Source: Microtetraspora glauca (GTDB lineage Bacteria; Actinomycetota; Actinomycetes; Streptomycetales; Streptomycetaceae). From it: a stretch of 64,000 nt of DNA. Of this stretch, positions 1 to 8,307 are shown piece after piece. Numbering within the stretch: position 1 is the first letter of the stretch; each line of letters opens with the position of its first letter. Location: contig JOFO01000015.1 of NCBI GenBank assembly GCA_000721275.1, positions 72,798 through 136,797 of the forward strand, written 5' to 3'. The notes beneath the pieces are model-generated. The model did not search any database, was not told the DNA's origin, and was given only the letters and a program-made list of their open reading frames with translations. Both the position numbers and the translations under genes were made by a program.

Positions 1-1119
1 GAGCGGGTCATGGAGCTGGCGCTGCCGGGCCGGCTGGAGAAGCTTCCGGAGGACCTGGCGTACGCGCTGGGGGCGCTGCGCGACGCGGCCCGCGCCGTGA
101 TCACCGCGCTGGGGAACACGCGGGACCGCTCCGTGCAGGACGAGGACGCGGTCCGCAAGCAGGCGATGGCCTCGGTGGAGACCGTGCACGGCGTGGCGGA
201 GCGGATCACCCAGGGCTCCGAGTACGACGTCGTCTGGTACGAGCGCCACGACCGTTTCGGCGCCTCGGTGCGGGTCGCGCCGCTCTCCGTCTCCGGGCTG
301 CTGCGGGAGAAGCTCTTCACCGAGCGCTCCGTCGTCCTCGCGTCGGCCACGCTCAAGCTCGGCGGGGACTTCAACGGGGTGGGCGCCTCCCTGGGGCTCG
401 CGCCCGAGGGCACCACGGGCGACGACCTGCCGGTCTGGAAGGGCATCGACGTCGGCTCGCCGTTCGACTATCCCAAGCAGGGGATCATGTACGTCGCCAA
501 GCACCTGGCCAAGCCGGCCAGGGACGGCGACCGGGCCGACATGCTGGACGAGCTGACGGAGCTGATCCAGGCGGCCGGCGGCCGGACCCTGGGCCTCTTC
601 TCCTCGATGCGGGCGGCCCAGCTGGCGGCGGAGGAGCTGCGGAGCCGTATCCCCGAGTTCCCGATCCTGCTCCAGGGCGAGGACACCCTGGGCGAGCTGA
701 TCAAGAACTTCTCGGCCGACCCGAAGACGTGCCTCTTCGGCACCCTGTCGCTCTGGCAGGGCGTGGACGTGCCGGGGGCCAGCTGCCAGCTGGTCGTCAT
801 GGACAAGATCCCGTTCCCGCGTCCCGACGATCCGCTGATGAGCGCCCGCCAGCGGGCGGTCGAGGAGGCCGGGGGGAACGGCTTCATGGCCGTGGCGGCG
901 ACGCACGCGGCGCTGCTGATGGCCCAGGGCGCGGGCCGTCTGGTCCGGGCGACGGGCGACCGGGGCGTGGTGGCCGTGCTGGACCAGCGGCTCGCCACCG
1001 CCCGGTACGGCAGCTATCTGAAGGCGTCCATGCCCGACTTCTGGTACACGACCGACCGCAACCAGGTCCGGAGGTCGCTGGCGGCGATCGACGCGGCGGC
1101 GAAGGCGGACGGCGCCTGA
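1..1119 (+). CDS. DinG/XPD-like ATP-dependent DNA helicase, C-terminal part
   Basis: The reading frame is open from the first base, so the N-terminus, including the Walker A region, lies outside the window. About 370 residues of the second half of a superfamily 2 DinG/Rad3-type helicase are visible: a SVVLASATL motif, a helicase-C segment (GLFSSMRAAQLAAEEL), a LWQGVDVPG motif and the motif VI arginine finger QGAGRLVR near the end. Such enzymes unwind DNA forks, flaps and R-loops. The gene converges on lexA, with a hairpin just after the stop. A DinG-type helicase beside lexA is usual in Streptomyces. The family is clear; whether it is orthologous to E. coli DinG is not. Confidence 0.9.
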   Translation, partial: ERVMELALPGRLEKLPEDLAYALGALRDAARAVITALGNTRDRSVQDEDAVRKQAMASVETVHGVAERITQGSEYDVVWYERHDRFGASVRVAPLSVSGLLREKLFTERSVVLASATLKLGGDFNGVGASLGLAPEGTTGDDLPVWKGIDVGSPFDYPKQGIMYVAKHLAKPARDGDRADMLDELTELIQAAGGRTLGLFSSMRAAQLAAEELRSRIPEFPILLQGEDTLGELIKNFSADPKTCLFGTLSLWQGVDVPGASCQLVVMDKIPFPRPDDPLMSARQRAVEEAGGNGFMAVAATHAALLMAQGAGRLVRATGDRGVVAVLDQRLATARYGSYLKASMPDFWYTTDRNQVRRSLAAIDAAAKADGA

Positions 1120-1139
1120 CGTCGTCCGGGTGCGGACGC

Positions 1140-1171
1140 GCCTCGGCCCCGGCGGGTGCCGGGGCCGAGGC
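1140..1171 (+). terminator. Terminator after the DinG-like helicase gene
   Basis: A perfect 13-bp inverted repeat (GCCTCGGCCCCGG and its complement) with a 6-nt loop starts 20 nt after the helicase stop. There is no T-run, as is common in Streptomyces terminators. Confidence 0.75.
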
Positions 1172-1195
1172 GAGCCAGATGTGTGAGACGTGGAG

Positions 1196-1232
1196 CGGGC
1201 CCCGGGACCGGCGCAGTGGATCCCGGGGCCCG
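1196..1232 (-). terminator. Terminator hairpin after lexA
   Basis: A perfect 12-bp inverted repeat (CGGGCCCCGGGA and its complement) with a 13-nt loop lies 20 nt beyond the lexA stop. With the hairpin at 1140-1171 it separates the two convergent genes. Confidence 0.65.
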
Positions 1233-1252
1233 GTCGGAGCCGGCGAGGTGGG

Positions 1253-2041
1253 TCAGACCCGTCGCAGAACGGCGACCACCTTGCCGAGGATCGTGGCCTC
1301 GTCACCGGGGATGGGCTGGTACGCGGCGTTGTGCGGCAGCAGCCAGACGTGTCCGTCCTCGCGCTTGAAGCGCTTCACCGTGGCCTCGCCGTCGAGCATG
1401 GCTGCGACGATGTCGCCGTTCTCCGCGACGGGCTGGCGGCGGACGGTGACCCAGTCGCCGTCGCAGATGGCGGCCTCGATCATGGAGTCGCCGACGACCT
1501 TGAGGACGAAGAGCTCACCGTCGCCGACGAGCTGCCGGGGGAGGGGGAAGACGTCCTCGACGGACTCCTCGGCCAGGATGGGACCACCGGCGGCGATCCG
1601 GCCGACCAGGGGCACGTACGACGCCGCCGGCTTGCCGGTGGTGTCGGTCGGCTGGGTGCTCGGCTGGTCGGAGCCGCGGACCTCGTACGCCCGGGGGCGG
1701 TGCGGGTCGCGGCGGAGGAAGCCCTTGCGCTCCAGGGCCATCAGCTGGTGGGCCACCGACGACGTGCTGGAGAGGCCCACCGCCTGGCCGATCTCGCGCA
1801 TCGACGGCGGGTAGCCGCGCCGCTGGACCGAGTCGCGGATGACTTCGATGACCCGCCGCTGGCGGTCGGTGAGGCCGGAGCTGTCGGCCCTGATGCCTGG
1901 AGGCCGTCCGGGGAGGGCGCGGGCGGGGCGCCCGGGCTCCTCGCCGTTCATGGCTGTGTCGGTCATGGCGTGCACCGGCTCGAGTCGGCCCTGGGAGCGG
2001 TCCTGGGCGGTGATGGTGGCGCTGTCTGCGGTGGTGGTCAC
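1253..2041 (-). CDS. lexA: LexA SOS repressor
   Basis: Repressor of the DNA-damage response, self-cleaved when RecA filaments form. The 262-residue product has an N-terminal winged helix (about residues 55-122) and a C-terminal S24 peptidase fold. The visible cleavage site is Ala151-Gly152 in RIAAGGP; the catalytic dyad is Ser186 (GDSM) and Lys223 (ATVKRF). The GTG start at 2041 was chosen because GAGAGGGG lies 8 nt upstream and the protein then begins [10 protein letters not shown] as in other Streptomyces; an upstream ATG would add 25 residues that run through the operator. An SOS box lies 67 nt upstream, so autoregulation is very likely. The gene is divergent from nrdR. Confidence 0.97.
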   Translation of the reverse strand: MTTTADSATITAQDRSQGRLEPVHAMTDTAMNGEEPGRPARALPGRPPGIRADSSGLTDRQRRVIEVIRDSVQRRGYPPSMREIGQAVGLSSTSSVAHQLMALERKGFLRRDPHRPRAYEVRGSDQPSTQPTDTTGKPAASYVPLVGRIAAGGPILAEESVEDVFPLPRQLVGDGELFVLKVVGDSMIEAAICDGDWVTVRRQPVAENGDIVAAMLDGEATVKRFKREDGHVWLLPHNAAYQPIPGDEATILGKVVAVLRRV

Positions 2042-2107
2042 GTCGTCGGCCCCTCTCGAATGGTCTCCCTGGCTGGCACAACGGTAGTAGCTTTCGAAAG
2101 GTTGCGC

Positions 2108-2121
2108 CAAACACACGTTCG
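2108..2121 (-). promoter_or_regulatory. LexA binding site (SOS box) of lexA
   Basis: On the minus strand this reads CGAACGTGTGTTTG. It fits the Gram-positive/mycobacterial SOS box CGAACRNRYGTTYG at every position. It lies 67 nt upstream of the lexA start codon, as expected for autorepression. Confidence 0.88.
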
Positions 2122-2320
2122 AGTGAAAATCCGCAGATTGCCTTACGGGTGTGCGGGTGGGGGTGTATGGGGAGCAGGCCCCCGGAGGTGGGAGCCGCCC
2201 TTACGGTAGCCTTCGCGGCTGGGTTCCCAGGTCCCGGCGCGCCCTCCCAGTCTCCCATCCGCGGAGCACGGGCGCGGCTCCGGGGTCCCCGCGACACGCG
2301 GGGGCGTCGCACCGGCCCCA

Positions 2321-2336
2321 ACCCAAGATCTAGTGG
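2321..2336 (+). promoter_or_regulatory. NrdR box 1 upstream of nrdRJ
   Basis: ACCCAAGATCTAGTGG matches the NrdR box acaCwAtATaTwGtgt at 12 of 16 positions and is centred on an AGATCT palindrome. The second box lies 31 bp downstream, three helical turns, which is the usual paired arrangement. Confidence 0.65.
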
Positions 2337-2351
2337 TTGGATGTCATCGGC

Positions 2352-2367
2352 CACCCAGGGATAGTGG
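2352..2367 (+). promoter_or_regulatory. NrdR box 2 upstream of nrdRJ
   Basis: The right half GATAGTGG fits the NrdR box well and the left half is poor. The spacing of exactly 31 bp from box 1 is the main support. Binding would repress the nrdR-nrdJ transcript when dATP is high. Confidence 0.5.
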
Positions 2368-2478
2368 TCCCCGGTCTGCCGGGGCTCCTGCCATCGCCTA
2401 TGCTGGTGGTCGCTTCGAGGGCCTTGACGGGCCGCGCGAGGCTGTTCAGTCGTGCCGTGAGGAAGAGGGTCGTAACCG

Positions 2479-2985
2479 ATGCACTGCCCCTTCTGCAGGC
2501 ACCCCGACAGCCGGGTCGTGGACAGTCGCACCACCGATGACGGCACGTCGATCCGACGCCGCCGGCAGTGCACGGACTGCGCCCGCCGTTTCACCACGGT
2601 GGAGACGTGTTCGCTCATGGTGGTCAAGCGCTCCGGCGTCACCGAGCCCTTCAGTCGCACCAAGGTCATCTCCGGCGTCCGCAAGGCGTGCCAGGGGCGG
2701 CCGGTCACCGAGGACGCCCTGGCCAAGCTCGGCCAGCGGGTCGAGGAGGCGGTGCGCGCCACCGGTAGCGCCGAGCTGACCACCCACGACGTGGGCCTGG
2801 CCATCCTCGGGCCGCTGCAGGAGCTCGACCTCGTCGCGTACCTGCGCTTCGCCTCCGTCTACAAGGCGTTCGAGGGGCTCGAGGACTTCGAGGCCGCCAT
2901 CGCGGAACTCCGCGTGCGGCCTCCCGCTGAGAACGGCGGGACCGGCACCCCCGAGGTGCCCGTTCCCGCCGGCGCCGCCGACTGA
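2479..2985 (+). CDS. nrdR: Transcriptional repressor NrdR
   Basis: Nucleotide-sensing repressor of ribonucleotide reductase genes. The 168-residue protein starts with a zinc ribbon (Cys3, Cys6, Cys31, Cys34) and continues with an ATP-cone (about residues 49-139) that reads the ATP/dATP ratio. Length is slightly above the usual 150-160 because of a Pro/Gly-rich tail. It starts with ATG after GAGGAAGAGGG. It lies 174 nt upstream of nrdJ in the same direction and is very likely cotranscribed with it. Paired NrdR boxes upstream suggest that it controls its own operon. Confidence 0.97.
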   Translation: MHCPFCRHPDSRVVDSRTTDDGTSIRRRRQCTDCARRFTTVETCSLMVVKRSGVTEPFSRTKVISGVRKACQGRPVTEDALAKLGQRVEEAVRATGSAELTTHDVGLAILGPLQELDLVAYLRFASVYKAFEGLEDFEAAIAELRVRPPAENGGTGTPEVPVPAGAAD

Positions 2986-2992
2986 CGGCGGT

Positions 2993-3013
2993 CCGGGCCC
3001 CTCGCGGGCCCGG
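2993..3013 (+). terminator. Weak hairpin between nrdR and nrdJ
   Basis: A perfect 8-bp stem (CCGGGCCC / GGGCCCGG) with a 5-nt loop starts 8 nt after the nrdR stop. It may partly terminate or protect the nrdR message. A separate promoter for nrdJ in the following 146 nt is possible; that stretch also carries AGTACAGA twice (3079 and 3091). Confidence 0.4.
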
Positions 3014-3159
3014 GACCGGCCGTGGCGCGGCCGTGAAGACCTGCCCCGGGTGACCTGTGCGGCGCCCGCGGGTCAAGCAGTACAGAACGAAGTACAGACA
3101 ACGGTGCTCTGGGACTATCTGGGCGCCAAAGGGTGTTTTGCCCGTATATGGGAGGCGGC

Positions 3160-6066
3160 ATGACAGAGACGGCGAGCGGCCCGGCACGTGGTTCCCGCAC
3201 CAAGGGAGCCAAGGCGGCGAGCAAGGGCCTGCGGATCGAGCGCATCCACACCACCCCCGGCGTGCATCCGTACGACGAGGTGAACTGGGAGCGCCGTGAC
3301 GTCGTCATGACCAACTGGCGCGACGGCTCGATCAACTTCGAGCAGCGTGGCGTCGAGTTCCCCGACTTCTGGTCGGTGAACGCGGTCAACATCGTCACCA
3401 GCAAGTACTTCCGCGGGGCCGTCGGCACCCCGCAGCGCGAGACCGGTCTCAAGCAGCTCATCGACCGCATCGTGAAGACCTACACGAAGGCCGGCGAGGA
3501 CTACGGGTACTTCGCCTCGCCCGCCGACGCCGAGATCTTCGAGCACGAGCTCACCTACGCCCTGCTCCACCAGATCTTCAGCTTCAACTCGCCGGTCTGG
3601 TTCAACGTGGGCACGCCGCAGCCCCAGCAGGTCTCCGCCTGCTTCATCCTGTCCGTCGACGACTCCATGGAGTCGATCCTCGACTGGTACAAGGAAGAGG
3701 GCATGATCTTCAAGGGCGGCTCCGGCGCCGGCCTGAACCTCTCCCGCATCCGCTCCTCCAAGGAGCTGCTCTCCTCCGGCGGCAACGCCTCCGGCCCGGT
3801 CTCCTTCATGCGCGGCGCCGACGCCTCCGCGGGAACGATCAAGTCCGGTGGTGCCACCCGCCGCGCCGCCAAGATGGTCATCCTCGACGTCGACCACCCG
3901 GACATCGAGAACTTCATCGAGACCAAGGTCAAGGAGGAGGAGAAGATCCGCGCGCTGCGCGACGCGGGCTTCGACATGGACCTGGGCGGCGACGACATCA
4001 CGTCCGTCCAGTACCAGAACGCCAACAACTCCGTCCGCGTGAACGACGAGTTCATGAAGGCCGTCGAGTCCGGCGGGAAGTTCGGCCTGCGCGCCCGCAT
4101 GACCGGCGAGGTCATCGAGGAGGTCGACGCCAAGGCGCTCTTCCGCAAGATGGCCGAGGCCGCGTGGGCCTGCGCCGACCCGGGCATTCAGTACGACGAC
4201 ACGATCAACCACTGGCACACCTGCCCCGAGTCCGGCCGCATCAACGGCTCGAACCCGTGCAGCGAGTACATGCACCTGGACAACACGTCCTGCAACCTCG
4301 CCTCGCTGAACCTCATGAAGTTCCTGAAGGACGACGGCAAGGGCAACCAGTCCTTCGACGTCGAGCGCTTCGCCAAGGTCGTCGAGCTCGTCATCACCGC
4401 GATGGACATCTCCATCTGCTTCGCCGACTTCCCGACCCAGAAGATCGGCGAGAACACCCGCGCCTTCCGCCAGCTCGGCATCGGCTACGCCAACCTCGGC
4501 GCCCTGCTGATGGCGACCGGCCACGCGTACGACTCCGAGGGCGGCCGTGCCCTCGCCGGCGCCATCACCTCGCTGATGACCGGCACCTCGTACAAGCGCT
4601 CCGCCGAGCTCGCCGCGGTCGTCGGCGCGTACGACGGCTACGCCCGCAACGCCGAGCCGCACCAGCGCGTCATGAAGCAGCACGCCGACGCCAACGACAA
4701 GGCCGTCCGCATGGACGACCTGGACACCCCGATCTGGGCCGCCGCCACCGAGGCGTGGCAGGACGTGATCCGCCTCGGCGCCAAGAACGGCTTCCGCAAC
4801 GCCCAGGCGTCGGTCATCGCCCCGACCGGCACCATCGGCCTCGCGATGTCCTGCGACACCACCGGCCTCGAGCCCGACCTCGCCCTGGTCAAGTTCAAGA
4901 AGCTCGTCGGCGGCGGCTCGATGCAGATCGTCAACGGCACCGTCCCGCAGGCCCTGCGCCGTCTGGGCTACCAGGAGGAGCAGATCGAGGCGATCGTCGC
5001 CCACATCGCCGAGCACGGCAACGTGATCGACGCCCCCGGCCTCAAGACCGAGCACTACGAGGTCTTCGACTGCGCCATGGGCGAGCGCTCCATCTCCGCG
5101 ATGGGCCACGTCCGCATGATGGCCGCCATCCAGCCCTGGATCTCCGGCGCCCTCTCCAAGACCGTGAACCTGCCGGAGACGGCCACGGTCGAGGACGTCG
5201 AGGAGGTCTACTTCGAGGCGTGGAAGATGGGCGTCAAGGCGCTCGCGATCTACCGCGACAACTGCAAGGTCGGCCAGCCGCTCTCCGCGAAGAAGAGGGA
5301 CACCGACGATGCCGCGAAGGCCGAGGTGACCGCGAAGACCGAGGCGACGATCCGCGAGGCCGTCGAGAAGGTCGTCGAGTACCGTCCGGTCCGCAAGCGT
5401 CTCCCGAAGGGCCGCCCGGGGATCACCACCTCCTTCACCGTCGGCGGTGCCGAGGGCTACATGACCGCCAACTCCTACCCGGACGACGGTCTCGGCGAGG
5501 TCTTCCTGAAGATGTCGAAGCAGGGTTCGACCCTCGCGGGCATGATGGACGCCTTCTCCATCGCCGTCTCCGTCGGTCTGCAGTACGGCGTCCCGCTGGA
5601 GACGTATGTCTCGAAGTTCACCAACATGCGCTTCGAGCCGGCCGGCATGACCGACGACCCGGACGTGCGGATGGCGCAGTCGATCGTCGACTACATCTTC
5701 CGCCGCCTGGCGCTGGACTTCCTGCCCTTCGAGACCCGCTCGGCCCTCGGCATCCACTCCGCCGAGGAGCGCCAGCGCCACCTGGAGACGGGCTCCTACG
5801 AGCCGTCCGCCGAGGACGTCGACGTGGAGGGTCTGGCCCAGTCCGCCCCGGTCGCCACGGAGCTGAAGGCCGTGGCCGCCCCGGCCCCGGCCGCCAAGGC
5901 CGAGGACCCGGCCCCGAAGCAGGCGCACACCTCCGCGGAGCTCGTGGAGATGCAGCTCGGCATCAGCGCCGACGCCCCGCTCTGCTTCTCCTGCGGGACG
6001 AAGATGCAGCGCGCCGGCTCCTGCTACATCTGCGAGGGCTGCGGCTCGACCAGCGGCTGCAGCTGA
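3160..6066 (+). CDS. nrdJ: Class II (adenosylcobalamin-dependent) ribonucleoside-diphosphate reductase
   Basis: Reduces ribonucleotides to deoxyribonucleotides using a B12-derived thiyl radical, so it needs no oxygen. The 968-residue protein has the long class II layout: an N-terminal domain, the catalytic barrel with GRINGSNPCSEYMHLDNTSC and APTGTIGLAMSCDTTGLEPD motifs, and a C-terminal extension. It ends in a Cys-rich tail (CFSCGTKM...CYICEGCGSTSGCS) that is probably the redox relay. The ATG at 3160 was chosen because GGGAGG precedes it; an upstream in-frame ATG at 3133 has no ribosome site. The gene follows nrdR and ends at a strong terminator. There is no intein or frameshift. Confidence 0.97.
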   Translation: MTETASGPARGSRTKGAKAASKGLRIERIHTTPGVHPYDEVNWERRDVVMTNWRDGSINFEQRGVEFPDFWSVNAVNIVTSKYFRGAVGTPQRETGLKQLIDRIVKTYTKAGEDYGYFASPADAEIFEHELTYALLHQIFSFNSPVWFNVGTPQPQQVSACFILSVDDSMESILDWYKEEGMIFKGGSGAGLNLSRIRSSKELLSSGGNASGPVSFMRGADASAGTIKSGGATRRAAKMVILDVDHPDIENFIETKVKEEEKIRALRDAGFDMDLGGDDITSVQYQNANNSVRVNDEFMKAVESGGKFGLRARMTGEVIEEVDAKALFRKMAEAAWACADPGIQYDDTINHWHTCPESGRINGSNPCSEYMHLDNTSCNLASLNLMKFLKDDGKGNQSFDVERFAKVVELVITAMDISICFADFPTQKIGENTRAFRQLGIGYANLGALLMATGHAYDSEGGRALAGAITSLMTGTSYKRSAELAAVVGAYDGYARNAEPHQRVMKQHADANDKAVRMDDLDTPIWAAATEAWQDVIRLGAKNGFRNAQASVIAPTGTIGLAMSCDTTGLEPDLALVKFKKLVGGGSMQIVNGTVPQALRRLGYQEEQIEAIVAHIAEHGNVIDAPGLKTEHYEVFDCAMGERSISAMGHVRMMAAIQPWISGALSKTVNLPETATVEDVEEVYFEAWKMGVKALAIYRDNCKVGQPLSAKKRDTDDAAKAEVTAKTEATIREAVEKVVEYRPVRKRLPKGRPGITTSFTVGGAEGYMTANSYPDDGLGEVFLKMSKQGSTLAGMMDAFSIAVSVGLQYGVPLETYVSKFTNMRFEPAGMTDDPDVRMAQSIVDYIFRRLALDFLPFETRSALGIHSAEERQRHLETGSYEPSAEDVDVEGLAQSAPVATELKAVAAPAPAAKAEDPAPKQAHTSAELVEMQLGISADAPLCFSCGTKMQRAGSCYICEGCGSTSGCS

Positions 6067-6075
6067 CGCGTGACG

Positions 6076-6111
6076 GCCGGAGGGGACCGGCCCAGGCCGG
6101 TCCCCTCCGGC
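6076..6111 (+). terminator. Strong terminator after nrdJ
   Basis: A perfect 16-bp stem (GCCGGAGGGGACCGGC and its complement) with a 4-nt loop CCAG starts 9 nt after the nrdJ stop. It also lies beyond the stop of the convergent TerD-like gene and could serve both. Confidence 0.9.
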
Positions 6112-6158
6112 GTGCGCGGTACAGGCGTGAGGTGTTCCGCGTCCCGGGGCGGGTGGCG

Positions 6159-6689
6159 TCAGGCGCGCGGCGTGCCCATCAGGGAGCCGAAGGACTGCGG
6201 GTCCGTGTCGAAGCCCCGCGGCAGGGGGCGGAAGGTCCAGCCGGACGAGGCCTCGCGGACGAACTCGACGACCGTCGCGGCCGTCGCGTCGGCGACGCCG
6301 GCGAAGTCGTAAGCCAGCAGTTCCGTGTAGCCCTCGCTGACCCGGACCGAAGCCTGTGCTATCCGGCCGAAGGTCACCCGGCCGCCGCCCTGCTGTATCA
6401 CCACGCCGACCACCACGCGCGCGTACCGCTCGGCCAGACGGTCCAGTTCGAGCGTCATCGCCTCGTCGTAGCCGAATCCCTGCCCCGTGCGGCTGTCGCG
6501 CAGGAGGGTGATCGTCCCGTCGGGGGAGCGGCTGCCGAAGTGGACCAACTGCGCGGGCGTGCCGTGCGGGTCCTCGGCGGTGAAGACGGCGGCGACGAGA
6601 TCCAGGTCGTGCGCGGGCGCGCCCGCCGGCGCCGGGTCCCACCGGAGCGCCACCTCCACCTTGCCGACGCCCTTGCTGAGTCCGCTCAC
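6159..6689 (-). CDS. TerD family protein
   Basis: A 176-residue protein of the TerD/TerZ family, small cytoplasmic calcium-binding proteins linked to tellurite and general stress tolerance. Family features visible are MSGLSKGVGKVEVALRWDP at the start, HDLDLVAAVF and the long conserved block SRTGQGFGYDEAMTLELDRL. It lacks the Gly-Asp-DE cluster of classic TerD (typically GDDEQIFVDL), having DSRTGQGFGYDE instead. The precise role is unknown. It is transcribed alone, converging on nrdJ, with no other ter genes here. The ATG start has GGGGAGG about 3 nt upstream. Confidence 0.8.
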   Translation of the reverse strand: MSGLSKGVGKVEVALRWDPAPAGAPAHDLDLVAAVFTAEDPHGTPAQLVHFGSRSPDGTITLLRDSRTGQGFGYDEAMTLELDRLAERYARVVVGVVIQQGGGRVTFGRIAQASVRVSEGYTELLAYDFAGVADATAATVVEFVREASSGWTFRPLPRGFDTDPQSFGSLMGTPRA

Positions 6690-6920
6690 GCTGCCTCCCC
6701 TTTCCCCGTGTCCCCGTGCAGACCCTTCGCCCCGGGTCTGTCCTCATGGTGTCACGCACCTCCGACAGCCGGGCCGGCCGCGCCCGCCTCCGCGGCGCAC
6801 ACGTGCCGGAACCGGGCGCCCGACTGGCTGGAATCAGACGCCTCCTGACGAGGGGTCACGCGGGGCCCCGTCTGTGGAGACGGTCTGCCGGGGCGCTCGC
6901 CGGACCCGTACGATGGCGCG

Positions 6921-7526
6921 GTGCTGGTCAAGTGGATTCGCTGCACCGTCGTGGACCGTCGAGGCTTCGAGCGGGGGCAGCGGAAGTGGGCGGGGCTGCT
7001 CGGGGAGCCGGGTTTCCGGGGGCAGGGCGGCGGCTGGAGCCGGGCCCGTCCCGAGATCGCGCACGTCTTCTCCTTCTGGGAGAGCCGGGCCTTCTACGAC
7101 TCCTTCATGGCCCGCTCGCACGACCGGCTGGCCGCGGCGCAGTCCGGCACGTTCAAGGACGCCCAGGTCAGGCTCTTCGATCACCGTTTCGACGTGAAGA
7201 CCGGTTTCGAGCCGAAGTTCTCGGACGCGGACGTGGCGCGGGTGGCGCACTGCCGAATCCACGAGGAGCGCGTGGAGCACTTCGCGCTGATGCAGGAGAA
7301 GGTGTGGAACCCGGCGATGGCCGGTTCCCCGGGCATGCTGCGGGGGCTGTTCGGCGAGGCGCCCGGCCACGAGTTCCTGGTGCTGTCGCTGTGGAACTCC
7401 GTCGCCGAGCACGGCAAGTACCGCGAGGAGCGGGTGGAGCGCCTCGGCCTGCGGGCGCAGACCGAGGCCGACGTGGCCGCCCTCTCGGGCGACGTGGTGC
7501 GGCTCGAACCCGCCTGGACGGTCTGA
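6921..7526 (+). CDS. DUF4937-like protein of unknown function
   Basis: A 201-residue soluble protein starting at GTG (MLVKWIRCTVV). Two similar halves can be read: WSRARPEIAHVFSFWESRAFYDSFM early on and GHEFLVLSLWNSVAEHGKYREERVERL later. Each resembles a dimeric alpha-beta barrel unit (the shape of antibiotic-biosynthesis monooxygenase folds). I recognise it as a DUF4937-type protein from the opening and tryptophan pattern, without a known activity. It stands alone, 231 nt after the divergent TerD-like gene and 109 nt before the histidine phosphatase. Confidence 0.65.
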   Translation: MLVKWIRCTVVDRRGFERGQRKWAGLLGEPGFRGQGGGWSRARPEIAHVFSFWESRAFYDSFMARSHDRLAAAQSGTFKDAQVRLFDHRFDVKTGFEPKFSDADVARVAHCRIHEERVEHFALMQEKVWNPAMAGSPGMLRGLFGEAPGHEFLVLSLWNSVAEHGKYREERVERLGLRAQTEADVAALSGDVVRLEPAWTV

Positions 7527-7635
7527 GCGCGCCGTGGCCCCGCTCCGGCCTTCGCGAGGGCGGCCGGTACGCCGGACGGGCTCCGGCCGCCTCCTCGGCT
7601 GAGCCGAACGGGACGCCCCCCTTTAGGGTCGGACC

Positions 7636-8295
7636 ATGGCACGACCGCGGCGCATCGTTCTCGTACGGCACGGGGAATCCGAAGGCAATGTCGACGACAC
7701 CGTCTACGAGCGGGAGCCGGACCATGCCCTCCGGCTGACCGAGCGGGGCCGGCGGCAGGCGGAGGCGACCGGGGAGCGGCTCAGGGAGCTCTTCGGCGAC
7801 GAGGCGGTCAGCGTGTACGTCTCGCCGTACCGCCGCACCCACGAGACGCTGCACGCCTTCCGGCTGCCGCCGGGCCGGGTGAGGGTCCGGGAGGAGCCGC
7901 GGCTGCGCGAGCAGGACTGGGGGAACTGGCAGGACCGGGAGGACGTACGGCTCCAGAAGGTCTACCGGGACGCGTACGGGCACTTCTTCTACCGCTTCGC
8001 CCAGGGCGAGTCGGGAGCCGACGTGTACGACCGGGTCGGGGCCTTCCTGGAGAGCCTCTACCGGAGCTTCGAGGCCCCCGACCACCCGCCGAACGTCCTG
8101 CTGGTGACCCACGGGCTGACCATGCGGCTCTTCTGCATGAGGTGGTTCCACTGGAGCGTGGCCGAATTCGAATCGCTGTCGAACCCGGGCAACGCGGAGA
8201 CCCGGATCCTGGTGCTCGGAGAGGACGGACGCTATCGGCTGGACCGCCCGTTCGAACGCTGGTGTACCCCGGAACCGTACGGCCCCACCGGATAG
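7636..8295 (+). CDS. Histidine phosphatase family protein
   Basis: A 219-residue phosphoglycerate-mutase-like phosphatase. The catalytic phospho-histidine is His12 in LVRHGESEGN. Arginines follow in SPYRRTHET, and the second histidine is in LLVTHGLTMRLF. The fold acts on small phosphorylated metabolites or proteins; the substrate cannot be read from sequence. The stop is 12 nt before the ADP-ribosylglycohydrolase gene, so the two are probably one transcript. Confidence 0.85.
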   Translation: MARPRRIVLVRHGESEGNVDDTVYEREPDHALRLTERGRRQAEATGERLRELFGDEAVSVYVSPYRRTHETLHAFRLPPGRVRVREEPRLREQDWGNWQDREDVRLQKVYRDAYGHFFYRFAQGESGADVYDRVGAFLESLYRSFEAPDHPPNVLLVTHGLTMRLFCMRWFHWSVAEFESLSNPGNAETRILVLGEDGRYRLDRPFERWCTPEPYGPTG

Positions 8296-8307
8296 AGTGG
8301 CGCACCG

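Larger units (their letters stand above)
2042..2478. other. Divergent lexA/nrdR regulatory region
   Basis: 437 nt with no credible gene. On the lexA side it holds an SOS box (2108-2121) and a perfect 10-bp palindrome CTTTCGAAAG at 2091-2100. On the nrdR side it holds two NrdR-box-like sequences. I looked for a B12 riboswitch, which controls other ribonucleotide reductase operons in Streptomyces, and saw no B12-box sequence here. Confidence 0.7.

Noticed and set aside
2122..3159. A B12 riboswitch before nrdR or nrdJ
   Set aside because: I found no B12-box-like sequence. In Streptomyces the B12 riboswitch controls the class I nrdABS operon; nrdRJ uses NrdR boxes.
3115..6759. A 1214-codon open frame on the minus strand across nrdJ
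   Set aside because: It is the antisense shadow of a high-GC coding sequence. The translation is low-complexity Gly/Ala/Val/Asp/Leu text with no domains, and nrdJ is unmistakable on the other strand.
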